DNA of 64,000 bases from Bacillota bacterium. GTDB lineage: Bacteria > Bacillota > JADQBR01. The notes under the pieces are model-generated. The model saw only the letters and a program-made list of their open reading frames with translations. It made no database searches and was not told where the DNA came from. Every line of letters starts with the position of its first letter. Position 1 is the stretch's first letter. Below are positions 7,195 through 15,286 of this stretch, in pieces. The stretch covers positions 62,001 through 126,000 of the forward strand of contig JADQBR010000067.1 in assembly GCA_016278515.1 (NCBI GenBank), given 5' to 3'. The position numbers were made by a program, and so were the translations under genes.

Positions 7195-8046
7195 CTATTT
7201 TTTACCTGCATTTTTATATTTGCGGAATAGATCTAGCTCAATATGAACTATGAGCAGAACAATTGTAGCAATTGTCAACCAAGTAAAGAATTTTAATGTA
7301 TAATACATGGGTTTACCGGGTCCATCGGGTTCAAATGTCCAGTGTTCTGATCCAACTGCAAAGTTAGGTTGTGCAGTATTATGGCAAGACGCACAAGTTT
7401 CTGGCACATTTGCTTTACTTACTGTGGATTTAGGTTCTGTCGGTCCCAATATCATATGATCTGTATGACAGTCAACGCACGTAGCAGCCTTTGTACTGCC
7501 CAAGTTTACAGCTTTCCCATGGAAACTTTCTACATAACTCTCAGCAATTTCACCGCTATGACACTTGGTACAAGTTTCAGTAATATTAGTGCGATTAACT
7601 AATGAATTCTCATTTTCCGTTTTCACAATAGTATGAGCGCCATGACAGTCGGAACAGTATGCCGTTTCTTGACCTTCTGCGGCTAACTTGCCATGAGTAC
7701 TGTCTTTATATTCCTTGTTAACATCAGCATGACACACCTGGCAACGTTCAGTTACCTTAGCGGCCAACTCTCTCACTGATGAGACAGTCTCTTTGTGCGG
7801 AATATCTTCCATTCCAGCATGGCATGTTTGACAATCATTAGTTCCATGTACTGACTGACTTAATTCATTAGAATCCACATAAAGAGAAACGGTTTTGCCC
7901 TCTTTTTCGATACTAAAACCTTTGTTGCTGTGGCACTGCAGACATTGATCATTAGGTTCTGCAGCCTCAGCTACTGAGGCAGTGGCACCAATTAGAACTA
8001 GTGCTAGACTCAAGAATACAAACAAAAGAATTTTTCGAAATGCCAC
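7195..8046 (-). CDS. Heptaheme cytochrome c, C-terminally anchored, module 2
   Basis: 283 residues. A cleavable-looking signal peptide (residues 1-28, VAEAAEP) is followed by seven CxxCH motifs (CLQCH, CQTCH, CQVCH, CSDCH, CTKCH, CVDCH, CASCH) and one C-terminal membrane helix with a lysine-rich end. Motif order and spacing match the module 1 protein. GTG start after AAAGGGGTGACC. Unlike module 1, no separate copy of the N-terminal anchor precedes it. Electron-transfer role by family and context. Confidence 0.88.
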   Translation of the reverse strand: MAFRKILLFVFLSLALVLIGATASVAEAAEPNDQCLQCHSNKGFSIEKEGKTVSLYVDSNELSQSVHGTNDCQTCHAGMEDIPHKETVSSVRELAAKVTERCQVCHADVNKEYKDSTHGKLAAEGQETAYCSDCHGAHTIVKTENENSLVNRTNITETCTKCHSGEIAESYVESFHGKAVNLGSTKAATCVDCHTDHMILGPTEPKSTVSKANVPETCASCHNTAQPNFAVGSEHWTFEPDGPGKPMYYTLKFFTWLTIATIVLLIVHIELDLFRKYKNAGKK

Positions 8047-8091
8047 TTGGGGTCACCCCTTTCTAAATTATTAATTTTTTAAAGCAGTTAT

Positions 8092-8274
8092 TTAAGTCCT
8101 ATAATCAATCTTTTTTTCCCCTCTCTCCGTAGTCTCAAACCCTTCAGTTCTGATGATAATAAATCTCTTACAATGACGACACTTAATAACAATAGTCTTT
8201 TCTTTAACCTGACAGACAATTTTTCCACACTGACAACGAAGGTCTTCTATACTCTTACTCAATTCTTTGCTCAT
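8092..8274 (-). CDS. Com-like zinc-ribbon protein, copy 4
   Basis: 60 residues. Has an N-terminal extension (MSKELSKSIED) before RCQCGK, IVCQ and KCRHCKRFIII. TAAGGAGGA site. It lies between the twin two-helix proteins and the heptaheme cytochrome, the same relative position that copy 1 holds in module 1. That recurrence supports a functional link to the cytochromes rather than chance proximity. Confidence 0.75.
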   Translation of the reverse strand: MSKELSKSIEDLRCQCGKIVCQVKEKTIVIKCRHCKRFIIIRTEGFETTERGEKKIDYRT

Positions 8275-8301
8275 GCTATCCTCCTTATCTCTTAATGGAA
8301 T

Positions 8302-8502
8302 TTAAATTGGTAAAACAGGCGGCCATACAATAAATACTGATAGATTCATAACAGCAAAGGTTATGAAGAAACCAAAGAATATAGTTGAAAGATTAGACTG
8401 CATTCCTTGTTCCCAATTAAAAACATGCTTCACAATATAAAAACTTAATGAGAAACCAAAAACCACACTTAACAACATCCCTGTAACTATTAACATCATC
8501 AT
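8302..8502 (-). CDS. 66-residue two-helix membrane protein ending WPPVLPI
   Basis: Start placed at the first of three ATGs, right after AAGGAGGGG; a longer upstream frame lacks a ribosome site. Two hydrophobic helices (about 3-25 and 40-60) and a C-terminal FIVWPPVLPI. It is similar in size, topology and C-terminus to the next upstream gene, so the two are tandem paralogues. I do not recognise the family. Cotranscribed with module 2. Confidence 0.7.
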   Translation of the reverse strand: MMMLIVTGMLLSVVFGFSLSFYIVKHVFNWEQGMQSNLSTIFFGFFITFAVMNLSVFIVWPPVLPI

Positions 8503-8542
8503 TACTAACCCCTCCTTGTTTTTAGAACAATCAACCCAATAT

Positions 8543-8740
8543 CTATAGAGGCAATATAGGTGGCCAAACAGCAAAAATACCTAAACTTATAACCATGACC
8601 GAAAGAACTAAACCCAGTGGAACAGCAACAACGTAAGCAATCTTACTACTTAGCTGAAAAGTATACTTTGATAGATAAACTGCCAAAGAAAAGCTAAATG
8701 TTACTGCCAACAAAATTCCTAGTACAAAGTACATAATCAT
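8543..8740 (-). CDS. 65-residue two-helix membrane protein ending WPPILPL
   Basis: First gene of module 2, with a GAGGGGGAAG site. Two hydrophobic helices and the C-terminal motif FAVWPPILPL, shared with its downstream neighbour (FIVWPPVLPI). It is preceded by three tandem attenuator elements over about 400 bases. Family not recognised; small subunits of a membrane cytochrome complex are a reasonable guess. Confidence 0.7.
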   Translation of the reverse strand: MIMYFVLGILLAVTFSFSLAVYLSKYTFQLSSKIAYVVAVPLGLVLSVMVISLGIFAVWPPILPL

Positions 8741-8812
8741 TGTTCTTCCCCCTCATTATTCTAATTACTAGCTGGTTGAGAAACGAAATTAATTTCCTTT
8801 GTTCGTCCGAAA

Positions 8813-8875
8813 TAAAAAGAGACCAGCATTAAATATAACTATCGCTGGTCTCTGGACTTAAAGTCTCCGGACTTA
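8813..8875 (-). terminator. Attenuator-type element 1 upstream of module 2
   Basis: Minus strand: AGTCCGGAGACTTTAAGTCC, then AGAGACCAGC...GCTGGTCTCT and TTTTTATTT. The motif contains AGTCCRGAGAC twice. It faces the first gene of module 2, 73 bases downstream. The 8741-9313 gap holds this element and elements 2 and 3; nothing else was seen. Confidence 0.75.
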
Positions 8876-8985
8876 GTGTATTCTTTTTGTTTAGATTTTT
8901 TTTGCCCCACCTCCCAGTAGTAAGAAGTTCGGGACCTCGCCAGAATGATGTTTAATAAATCTTACGAAACATTATCCTGTAGACA

Positions 8986-9040
8986 TAAAAAACCAGCATC
9001 AAAAAAATGTGCTGGTCTCTGGACTTGAAGTCTCCGGACT
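8986..9040 (-). terminator. Attenuator-type element 2 upstream of module 2
   Basis: Same order as element 1: AGTCCGGAGACTTCAAGTCC, stem ACCAGCAC/GTGCTGGT region, TTTTTTA tail. Differs from element 1 by one base in the 20-base motif while the stem bases differ, so the motif is conserved independently of the hairpin. Confidence 0.75.
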
Positions 9041-9142
9041 AATTCTAAATTGTGATTTTCATAATGCTTCGTCCGAGACTTAGGCCAGTAGGCAGTTTGC
9101 CTATTTTTAAGCATATAAAAATTGCTCGCCCTTTGTTTACAC

Positions 9143-9193
9143 AAAAAGCCAGCATTCTTATCTGCTGGCCTCTGGACTTAAAGTCTCCGGACT
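9143..9193 (-). terminator. Attenuator-type element 3 upstream of module 2
   Basis: AGTCCGGAGACTTTAAGTCC, identical to element 1 in the motif, then stem GCCAGCA/TGCTGGC and TTTTTG. It is the most upstream of the three and about 120 bases from the ddl stop codon, so it may also terminate ddl transcripts. Confidence 0.75.
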
Positions 9194-9313
9194 TTTTGCG
9201 ACTAAACTATTCAAGTTAAGATTTTCACAATTGCTTTACTAACTTATTCTCTATTAAAATATAGAATCCTTCCTAAAACATAATTTATTTTTAAAAAATT
9301 TCTATCGATAAAT

Positions 9314-10252
9314 TTAGCGGTTTGATTTGAGGCCCAAAATAACAATTCTATCAATTAGTTCGGCAAACTCTATTCCTGCATACCTTGCGGAATCGGGGAA
9401 TAGACTAGTTTCAGTCATCCCCGGGATAGTGTTCACTTCCAATAAGTGCGGCTGATCTTGCTCATCAATAATAAAATCAACTCTTGCTAATCCGCTGCAA
9501 AAAAGGGATTTGTAGGTTTTAAGTGATAAATCTTCAACTTCTTTTGTAGCTTTAGCTGATATACGTGCGGGAATAACATGGTCGCTTAAACCCTTTGTGT
9601 ATTTTGCTTCATAATCATATACCCCAGTATGAGAAACTATTTCAATAATGGGTAAAACCTCTGCATGGTCATTACCTAAGACAGACGCTGTTACCTCTCT
9701 GCCCGAAACAAACTTTTCAATTAAAATAGTCTGATCATATTGAAAAGCTTTTTGCATAGCTATCAATAAATTATCGGAACCATCATGCGAATCTACAAAA
9801 TAAATTCCTATTGTTGAGCCTTGGTTTGGTGCCTTGACAACTAGCCTGCCAGACATTTGATTGCATATATTTGCTGCTGCTTCTTTCAAGTCATCATTAA
9901 TATTTACAGTTCTAAAGGCAGCAGTTATAATATTATTAACGGTTGCAATTTGTTTAGTTAAAATCTTATTCATGGCAACGGCACTAGCAGCAATACCGCT
10001 GCCGGTATAAGGTATTCCCAAAGTTTCTAGCAGACCTTGGATGGCTCCATCTTCTCCCCCTTTACCGTGTAGAGCGATAAAAGCTATGTCTGGGTTCATT
10101 GATTTTAGATTTTGAACAATGTTTACATCTAAATCTATCAGTTCGGCGGTATGACCGCCACTCAAAAGTGCTTCATGAATTGCCTTGCCAGTTCGTAAAG
10201 AGACTTCTCGTTCTGCAGAGTTTCCTCCGTATAATACTGCAACATAGGACAT
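9314..10252 (-). CDS. ddl: D-alanine--D-alanine ligase
   Basis: 312-residue ATP-grasp ligase making D-Ala-D-Ala for peptidoglycan. Motifs: LYGGNSAEREVS at the N-terminus, LHGKGGEDGAIQGLLE near 60, PYTGSG, VKAPNQGSTIGI (ATP-grasp lid), ARVDF and LLEVNTIPGMTETSLFP near the C-terminus with the Mg2+ and substrate residues. The start at 10252 is chosen because the longer GTG start (10264) lies inside the AAGAGGTG ribosome site. Single-gene unit with no murF neighbour. Confidence 0.95.
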   Translation of the reverse strand: MSYVAVLYGGNSAEREVSLRTGKAIHEALLSGGHTAELIDLDVNIVQNLKSMNPDIAFIALHGKGGEDGAIQGLLETLGIPYTGSGIAASAVAMNKILTKQIATVNNIITAAFRTVNINDDLKEAAANICNQMSGRLVVKAPNQGSTIGIYFVDSHDGSDNLLIAMQKAFQYDQTILIEKFVSGREVTASVLGNDHAEVLPIIEIVSHTGVYDYEAKYTKGLSDHVIPARISAKATKEVEDLSLKTYKSLFCSGLARVDFIIDEQDQPHLLEVNTIPGMTETSLFPDSARYAGIEFAELIDRIVILGLKSNR

Positions 10253-10344
10253 TTTTATAATCACCTCTTAAATATGATATTTTATTCTAATATATACTTA
10301 TTCTAATTATAGCATTTAATAAAAAATTTGGTAACAACAATAAC

Positions 10345-10373
10345 TTGCAATATTACATGAAAACTGTTAAAAT
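10345..10373 (+). promoter_or_regulatory. Promoter of tRNA-Trp
   Basis: TTGCAA (10345-10350), a 17-base spacer, and TAAAAT (10368-10373), 25 bases before the tRNA. Confidence 0.65.
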
Positions 10374-10398
10374 AGCTTGTGGTGACAGTGAATTTCTT

Positions 10399-10474
10399 AG
10401 GGGAGTGGCTCAACTGGTAGAGTAGCGGATTCCAAATCCGTTGGTTGCGGGTTCGATTCCTGTCTCCCCTGCCA
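10399..10474 (+). tRNA. tRNA-Trp (anticodon CCA)
   Basis: Complete cloverleaf: acceptor AGGGGAG/CTCCCCT, D arm GCTC...GAGT, anticodon loop TTCCAAA with anticodon CCA, T arm with GGTTCGATTCC, discriminator G and an encoded CCA end. Confidence 0.95.
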
Positions 10475-10504
10475 ACAAGAAGGGCATATGCTCTTCTTGT
10501 TTTC
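10475..10504 (+). terminator. Terminator of tRNA-Trp
   Basis: ACAAGAAG...CTTCTTGT stem followed by TTTTC, directly after the tRNA CCA end. Confidence 0.8.
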
Positions 10505-10582
10505 TATTTAACTATTACCTTCTTGAAAAACTGTTCTAGTATTAATATATGCTAACCACTGGCAAAAGTTTCTGTTTTATTT

Positions 10583-10610
10583 AAAAAAAGCTGCCCAAAT
10601 GGGCAGCTTT
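10583..10610 (-). terminator. Terminator of the EF-G paralogue
   Basis: Minus strand: AAAAGCTGCCC ATTT GGGCAGCTTTTTTT, beginning a few bases after the stop codon at 10614. Confidence 0.9.
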
Positions 10611-10613
10611 TAC

Positions 10614-12650
10614 TTACTCTTCAGCAGGTATTTTTGCTTCTTCAATAATTTTTGTTGCTATAATTTCAGGTACTTGCTCGTAATGAGAATATTTCATTTT
10701 AAAACTTCCTCGACCTTGAGTGATTGACTTAAGGTCAATGGCATAGCGATACATTTCAGATAATGGTACTTGAGCCTTAATTATTTGGGTCCTGCCTTGG
10801 GGCTCCATACCCATTATCTTACCTCTTTTGCCGTTTAAGTCACCCATGATATCTCCCATATAGTTATCTGGAACAGTTACTTTAATACTCATAACCGGTT
10901 CCAAAAGAATAGGTGAAGCTTGTTCCAGGGCTCTTCTGAAAGCAAGAGCACCGGCTACTTTGAAAGCCATTTCCGAGGAATCCACGGGGTGATAGGAACC
11001 GTCAACAAGAACTGCCTTAACTTGTGTTACCGGATAGCCTGCCAAAATCCCCTCTTCCATTGCTTCATTGATACCTTTTTCAACAGCCGGAATATATTGT
11101 TTAGGTACGGAACCGCCAAAGATTTTTGCTTCAAACAAAAAACTTTCGTCAGTAGGAGAAAGATCTATATAGACGTGCCCATACTGCCCATGACCTCCAG
11201 ATTGTTTCTTATGCTTTCCTTCTACTTTTTGGACGGATTTACGAACGGTTTCACGGTATGGTACCTTTGGATCAGAGATATCCACACCAACTTTAAATTT
11301 ATCTTGCAACCTATCAGTGATAATATTTAGGTGTAGTTCACCCATTCCTGTCAGCAACGTCTGCTTAGTCTCTTTATTTTTTTCAAGCCTTAGGGTAGGG
11401 TCTTCTTCCATTAGCTTAGCTAACGCAGTACCTACCTTATCCTCATCACCCATTGATTTAGGAGTAATAGCCACGGTTAGGGTTGGCTCCGGGAATTCAA
11501 TGCCTTCGAGTATCTGAGGATCTTGCTTAACTGTTAGACTATCCCCAGTTTCAGTGTATTGCAGTTTAGTTACCGCTGCAATATCACCAGGCATAACTTC
11601 GGAAACAGGTAATTGTTCTTTACCTTGCATTACAAAAACTTGGCTAATCTTTTCTTCTTCTTCTTTATTAGCATTATAAACAACCGAGTCCGCTTTAAAC
11701 ACTCCGGAAAACACTCTAAAGAAACTTAAACGGCCAACATATGGGTCAGATAAGGTCTTGCATACTAATGCCGCTAAGGGTTTAGATTCTATATTCTCAG
11801 CTTGTGAAAGATCGGATGGAGACGGTAAATAGCTAACCATAAAATCTAATAGTATATCAATACCAATGTTATTTAAGGCAGAACCACAAAGAACGGGAGT
11901 AATCTTACCATTCATCATACCCAATTTTAACCCGTTTTTTATCTCTTCGGCGTTTAATTCTTCACCTTCTAAATACTTCATAAGCAGTTCGTCGTCAGAT
12001 TCTGCTGCTGCTTCTATTAATTCCTCGCGAAAAGTTTCTGCGTCTTCTTTCATATCTGAAGGAATGTCCTGTTTTGTTGCTGTTCCGTTTTCATAAACAT
12101 ACGCTTTCATCCCCAGTAGATCAACAACGCCTTTAAAAGCCTCTTCTTTACCAATGGGAAGAAGAATCGGAACAGCGTTAGAACCCTCTAAACTTTCTGT
12201 CATACCTTTTACAACTTTGTAAAAATCCGCATTTTCTCTATCTAACTTATTAATAAAAGCAACTCTGGGTAGTTTTGCATCGTTAGCATATTCCCAAATT
12301 ATTTCGGTTTGCACTTCAATTCCAGAAACTGCGCATAAGGTAAACAAAAGGCTATCAACTACTCTCATAGTGCCTTTAACTTCACCAATAAAATCTGAAT
12401 ATCCAGGCGTATCTAAAACGTTAATCTTATGTTTTTGCCAAACACAAGGTGCTAATGCCGTATTAGTAGTTACCTTTCTCTTTATTTCTTCAGGTAAATA
12501 GTCCGCAGTTGTATTTCCGTCGTCCACTTTACCCAACCGCTTTAAAACACCAGTATTAAAAAGCATTGCTTCCGTAAGCGATGTTTTTCCCGCTCCTCCA
12601 TGGGCTACTACTGCGACATTTTTAATCTTGTCCGTTTGAAATACCTGCAT
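10614..12650 (-). CDS. EF-G-like translational GTPase (stand-alone paralogue)
   Basis: 678 residues with the full EF-G layout: GTPase domain with AHGGAGKTSL (G1), LDTPGYSDF (G3) and NKLD (G4), then domains II-V including GMGELHL and a GQYGHV region. The G1 motif reads AHGGAGKT, not the AHIDAGKTT of the canonical factor in the str operon, and no rpsL, rpsG or tuf is nearby. It therefore belongs to the second EF-G group found in many Clostridia. GAAGGAGATT precedes the ATG at 12650; the longer frame lacks a site. Canonical translocase activity is uncertain. Confidence 0.85.
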   Translation of the reverse strand: MQVFQTDKIKNVAVVAHGGAGKTSLTEAMLFNTGVLKRLGKVDDGNTTADYLPEEIKRKVTTNTALAPCVWQKHKINVLDTPGYSDFIGEVKGTMRVVDSLLFTLCAVSGIEVQTEIIWEYANDAKLPRVAFINKLDRENADFYKVVKGMTESLEGSNAVPILLPIGKEEAFKGVVDLLGMKAYVYENGTATKQDIPSDMKEDAETFREELIEAAAESDDELLMKYLEGEELNAEEIKNGLKLGMMNGKITPVLCGSALNNIGIDILLDFMVSYLPSPSDLSQAENIESKPLAALVCKTLSDPYVGRLSFFRVFSGVFKADSVVYNANKEEEEKISQVFVMQGKEQLPVSEVMPGDIAAVTKLQYTETGDSLTVKQDPQILEGIEFPEPTLTVAITPKSMGDEDKVGTALAKLMEEDPTLRLEKNKETKQTLLTGMGELHLNIITDRLQDKFKVGVDISDPKVPYRETVRKSVQKVEGKHKKQSGGHGQYGHVYIDLSPTDESFLFEAKIFGGSVPKQYIPAVEKGINEAMEEGILAGYPVTQVKAVLVDGSYHPVDSSEMAFKVAGALAFRRALEQASPILLEPVMSIKVTVPDNYMGDIMGDLNGKRGKIMGMEPQGRTQIIKAQVPLSEMYRYAIDLKSITQGRGSFKMKYSHYEQVPEIIATKIIEEAKIPAEE

Positions 12651-12940
12651 AATCTCCTTCTCCTCCTTAAGAGCAATTAATCCGAATTTTTTAGGATTTT
12701 TCTGTACTGACTTAATAATCCACATCTAACTATTACATTTTTCCAAAAACTCTAGAAATCCTCTTTTAACTTATAAATTTTTGAATAAAATTCATTCTGT
12801 AAATTTCCAATAATGGTAAGAAGGACCATAATTCCGTATATTATAGTTCCCCAGAAATATATTCCTATTCGCGTATCTTTGTTTCTACTCCGAAGTAATC
12901 AAGCATATAAATCTAAAGATGGTGGGACAGGAGGTACATA

Positions 12941-14479
12941 ATGACTAAGCAGTCTTTCATTAAAGGTGCAATGATATTGGTCACAGCTAGCTTTTACAAT
13001 AGGTTACTGGGGTTTATTTATAAAATAATGGTTGTCCGTTTGGTAGGGTCAGAAGGAATTGGTATTTATGAAATGGTCTTTCCTTTTTATGTCTTAATAT
13101 TAGTAATAACCTCAGCAGGAGTACCTTTAGCTATTTCAAAACTTGTCGCAGAAGAAATGGCTAAAAGCAATATAAAAGGAGCATACAAAGTATTTTACAT
13201 TTCTATAATCTTTCTAACATTTACTGGAATAACAGTTACGATGATTTTGTACAAGTTTTTGCCGATAATTGTGAAATACTTTTATAACGATCCAAGAGTT
13301 TATTGGAGCTTTTGGGTAATGATTCCAGGTATTTTCGTAATCTCAGTTTGCTCGGCATTTCGTGGCTTTTTCCAAGGTTTACAACAAATGACGCCGACTG
13401 CAGTAAGTCAAGTGATTGAACAAACCACACGTTTTATAATTGGTTTATGGTGCGCTAAATCTTTAATAAAATACGGGGTAGAGTTTGCATCCATGGGAAT
13501 GGCTATTGGTATGATTGCCGGTGAAATGGTGGGAATAATTGTAATGATCATATTCTACATCACAAAGCGGCCGGGGGTTAAAACTGGGTTTGTTAGGCTT
13601 GTCCATACAAGCAGTATGATTTCCATCATAAAAGCAATTTTCTATCTGGCTTTTCCCATCACTTTAACAAGAATTGTATATAGTACGTCTATGACACTAC
13701 AAGCGTCCTTAGTGCCACAAAGATTGCAAGCAGCGGGATACAGTTTACGACAATCCACAGAAATTTTCGGACAGTATTCCGGTATTGCGGTAACATTACT
13801 TCACTTACCGACAATGGTTACTGTATCTTTAGCGATTACTTTAGTACCCGCCATTTCAGAAGCCCTATCCAGAAACAACTATAAGTTAATATCTCAAAGA
13901 ATAAACCAGGCCTTACGCATTACTTTTCTTTTAGGCCTGCCAAGTATGGTAATCTTTCTTTTATTTCCTTTTCGCCTTAGCGAGTTACTATTTAACACAC
14001 CCCAAGCAGGCACTCCCTTAAAGATTTTAGGCTGGGGGGCAATTTTTTTGTATCTGCAGCAGACAACTACTGGCATTTTACAAGGGTTAGGGAGGGTAAA
14101 AGCCTCACTCTACAATGCAGCATGCGGTGCTTCTGTCAGCTTAATAGGAGTTTATTACTTAACCGCAATTCCAACTTTGGGCATACAGGGTACAGCAATT
14201 GCCGCCAACATAGGAGCGATAATAGTATCTATGCTAAACCTTCTGTCAATCATAAAATCCGTAGCTTTTAATTTAAATTTTAGACAAACAGTTCTATTAC
14301 CTTTAATAGCAACTTTCGTTATGGGGTTTACTGCATTTCAACTGGATCATTATTTAGTATCGTATAGCCCGTGGATAATAATACCAATACTCTCCATCAG
14401 CGGTATTTTGTACATTATACTATTGATACTAATGAAGGCTATTAACATAAAACGAATTCTTAATTTGTTTATCCGGTAA
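12941..14479 (+). CDS. spoVB: Stage V sporulation protein B-like flippase
   Basis: 512 residues, about fourteen hydrophobic segments, MATE/MurJ (MVF) superfamily. The N-terminus (SFIKGAMILVTASFYNRLLGF, then VRLVGSEGIGIYEM) is typical of SpoVB and related lipid-linked precursor exporters of the spore cortex. AGGAGGT site at 12929. Monocistronic, divergent from the EF-G gene. The 290-base gap upstream shows no clear structure. A MurJ-type or YtgP-type role cannot be excluded, but the Clostridia context favours sporulation. Confidence 0.8.
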   Translation: MTKQSFIKGAMILVTASFYNRLLGFIYKIMVVRLVGSEGIGIYEMVFPFYVLILVITSAGVPLAISKLVAEEMAKSNIKGAYKVFYISIIFLTFTGITVTMILYKFLPIIVKYFYNDPRVYWSFWVMIPGIFVISVCSAFRGFFQGLQQMTPTAVSQVIEQTTRFIIGLWCAKSLIKYGVEFASMGMAIGMIAGEMVGIIVMIIFYITKRPGVKTGFVRLVHTSSMISIIKAIFYLAFPITLTRIVYSTSMTLQASLVPQRLQAAGYSLRQSTEIFGQYSGIAVTLLHLPTMVTVSLAITLVPAISEALSRNNYKLISQRINQALRITFLLGLPSMVIFLLFPFRLSELLFNTPQAGTPLKILGWGAIFLYLQQTTTGILQGLGRVKASLYNAACGASVSLIGVYYLTAIPTLGIQGTAIAANIGAIIVSMLNLLSIIKSVAFNLNFRQTVLLPLIATFVMGFTAFQLDHYLVSYSPWIIIPILSISGILYIILLILMKAINIKRILNLFIR

Positions 14480-14510
14480 AGTAAAATCTACAATTTTGGT
14501 GGCCGTTCCT

Positions 14511-15266
14511 TTACAATAGTTTATTAAGATCCCAGTCCTTGATTTGGTCGATGATGCTGTAATTAGTTAAATCAAAGTGAACCGGTGTTACAGATACGAA
14601 ATTTTTTACTACAGCAGAGACATCAGTGTCATCCCTATCAACAATGTCTTCAACTTTTCCTCCTAACCAATAGTAACTATTACCTCTGGGGTCTTTTCTT
14701 TCCTCAATCGAATTTTTATACCGCCTTATCCCCAAAGTTGTAACTTTTAGGCCCTTAATATCTTCTAATGAACAATCTGGTACATTTACATTGAGTAACG
14801 TATCGGTCGGGAATTTTTTGGTTATTAAAAGTTCACATAACCTAACGGCAACAGTGGCTGCCGTTTCAAAAGAAGCAGTTTTACTTTGACTTAATAGCGA
14901 AATTGCAATAGAGGGTATATTTGCCAAGATGCCTTCTATTGCCGCTGATACGGTGCCGGAATACAAAACATCTGTTCCTAGATTTGCTCCTAAGTTTATT
15001 CCGGAAATAATAAGGTCAGGCTGAATAGGTAATAAAGCTTCCAATGCTATTTTCACACAGTCAGCAGGTGTGCCGGATACAGCAAACTGATGTTCCTCTA
15101 TTTCATTGGCACGCAATGGCTTATGAACAGTTATCCCATGCCCTGATGCACTTCGTTCTCGCTCAGGCGCAACAATATAAACTTCTCCCAAAGGCTTAAA
15201 ATGATTATATAAAGTTTTAATTCCTTTTGCATCTATTCCATCATCATTAGTTAATAATACACGCAT
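14511..15266 (-). CDS. surE: 5'/3'-nucleotidase SurE
   Basis: 251 residues. Starts MRVLLTNDDGIDAKGI, the metal-binding DD motif of SurE, with VAPERERSASGHGIT near 35, SGTPADCVK near 65 and ISGINLGANLG near 88. Dephosphorylates nucleoside monophosphates with a divalent metal. GGAGGT site eleven bases before the ATG. It follows lepB by 20 bases, and the two are likely cotranscribed. Confidence 0.95.
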   Translation of the reverse strand: MRVLLTNDDGIDAKGIKTLYNHFKPLGEVYIVAPERERSASGHGITVHKPLRANEIEEHQFAVSGTPADCVKIALEALLPIQPDLIISGINLGANLGTDVLYSGTVSAAIEGILANIPSIAISLLSQSKTASFETAATVAVRLCELLITKKFPTDTLLNVNVPDCSLEDIKGLKVTTLGIRRYKNSIEERKDPRGNSYYWLGGKVEDIVDRDDTDVSAVVKNFVSVTPVHFDLTNYSIIDQIKDWDLNKLL

Positions 15267-15286
15267 CGGTTACCTCCATTAAATTT

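Noticed and set aside
8825-8945. 5S rRNA-like fragment (TCCCGAAC, TACTACTGGGAGGTGGGGC) upstream of element 1
   Set aside because: Only short words match; the paired arms of 5S rRNA are not present.
8962-9144. 60-codon minus-strand frame
   Set aside because: It spans an attenuator element, has no ribosome site, and its composition is not protein-like.
8813-9193. Cobalamin riboswitch: AGTCCGGAGAC and AGTCCAGAGACCAGC resemble the B12 box
   Set aside because: The rest of the aptamer (the GGGAA, CCCGC and GCCACTG blocks) is absent upstream of each copy, and the spacing to the hairpin is too short.
8813-9193. c-di-GMP riboswitch suggested by GGCAAAC and GGCCTAAG upstream of element 2
   Set aside because: The GAAA-type loop and the second conserved arm are missing, and elements 1 and 3 lack these words.
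12752-12876. Open minus-strand frame with a membrane-like segment between the EF-G gene and spoVB
   Set aside because: No start codon with a ribosome site; only a late ATG at 12829 without a site.
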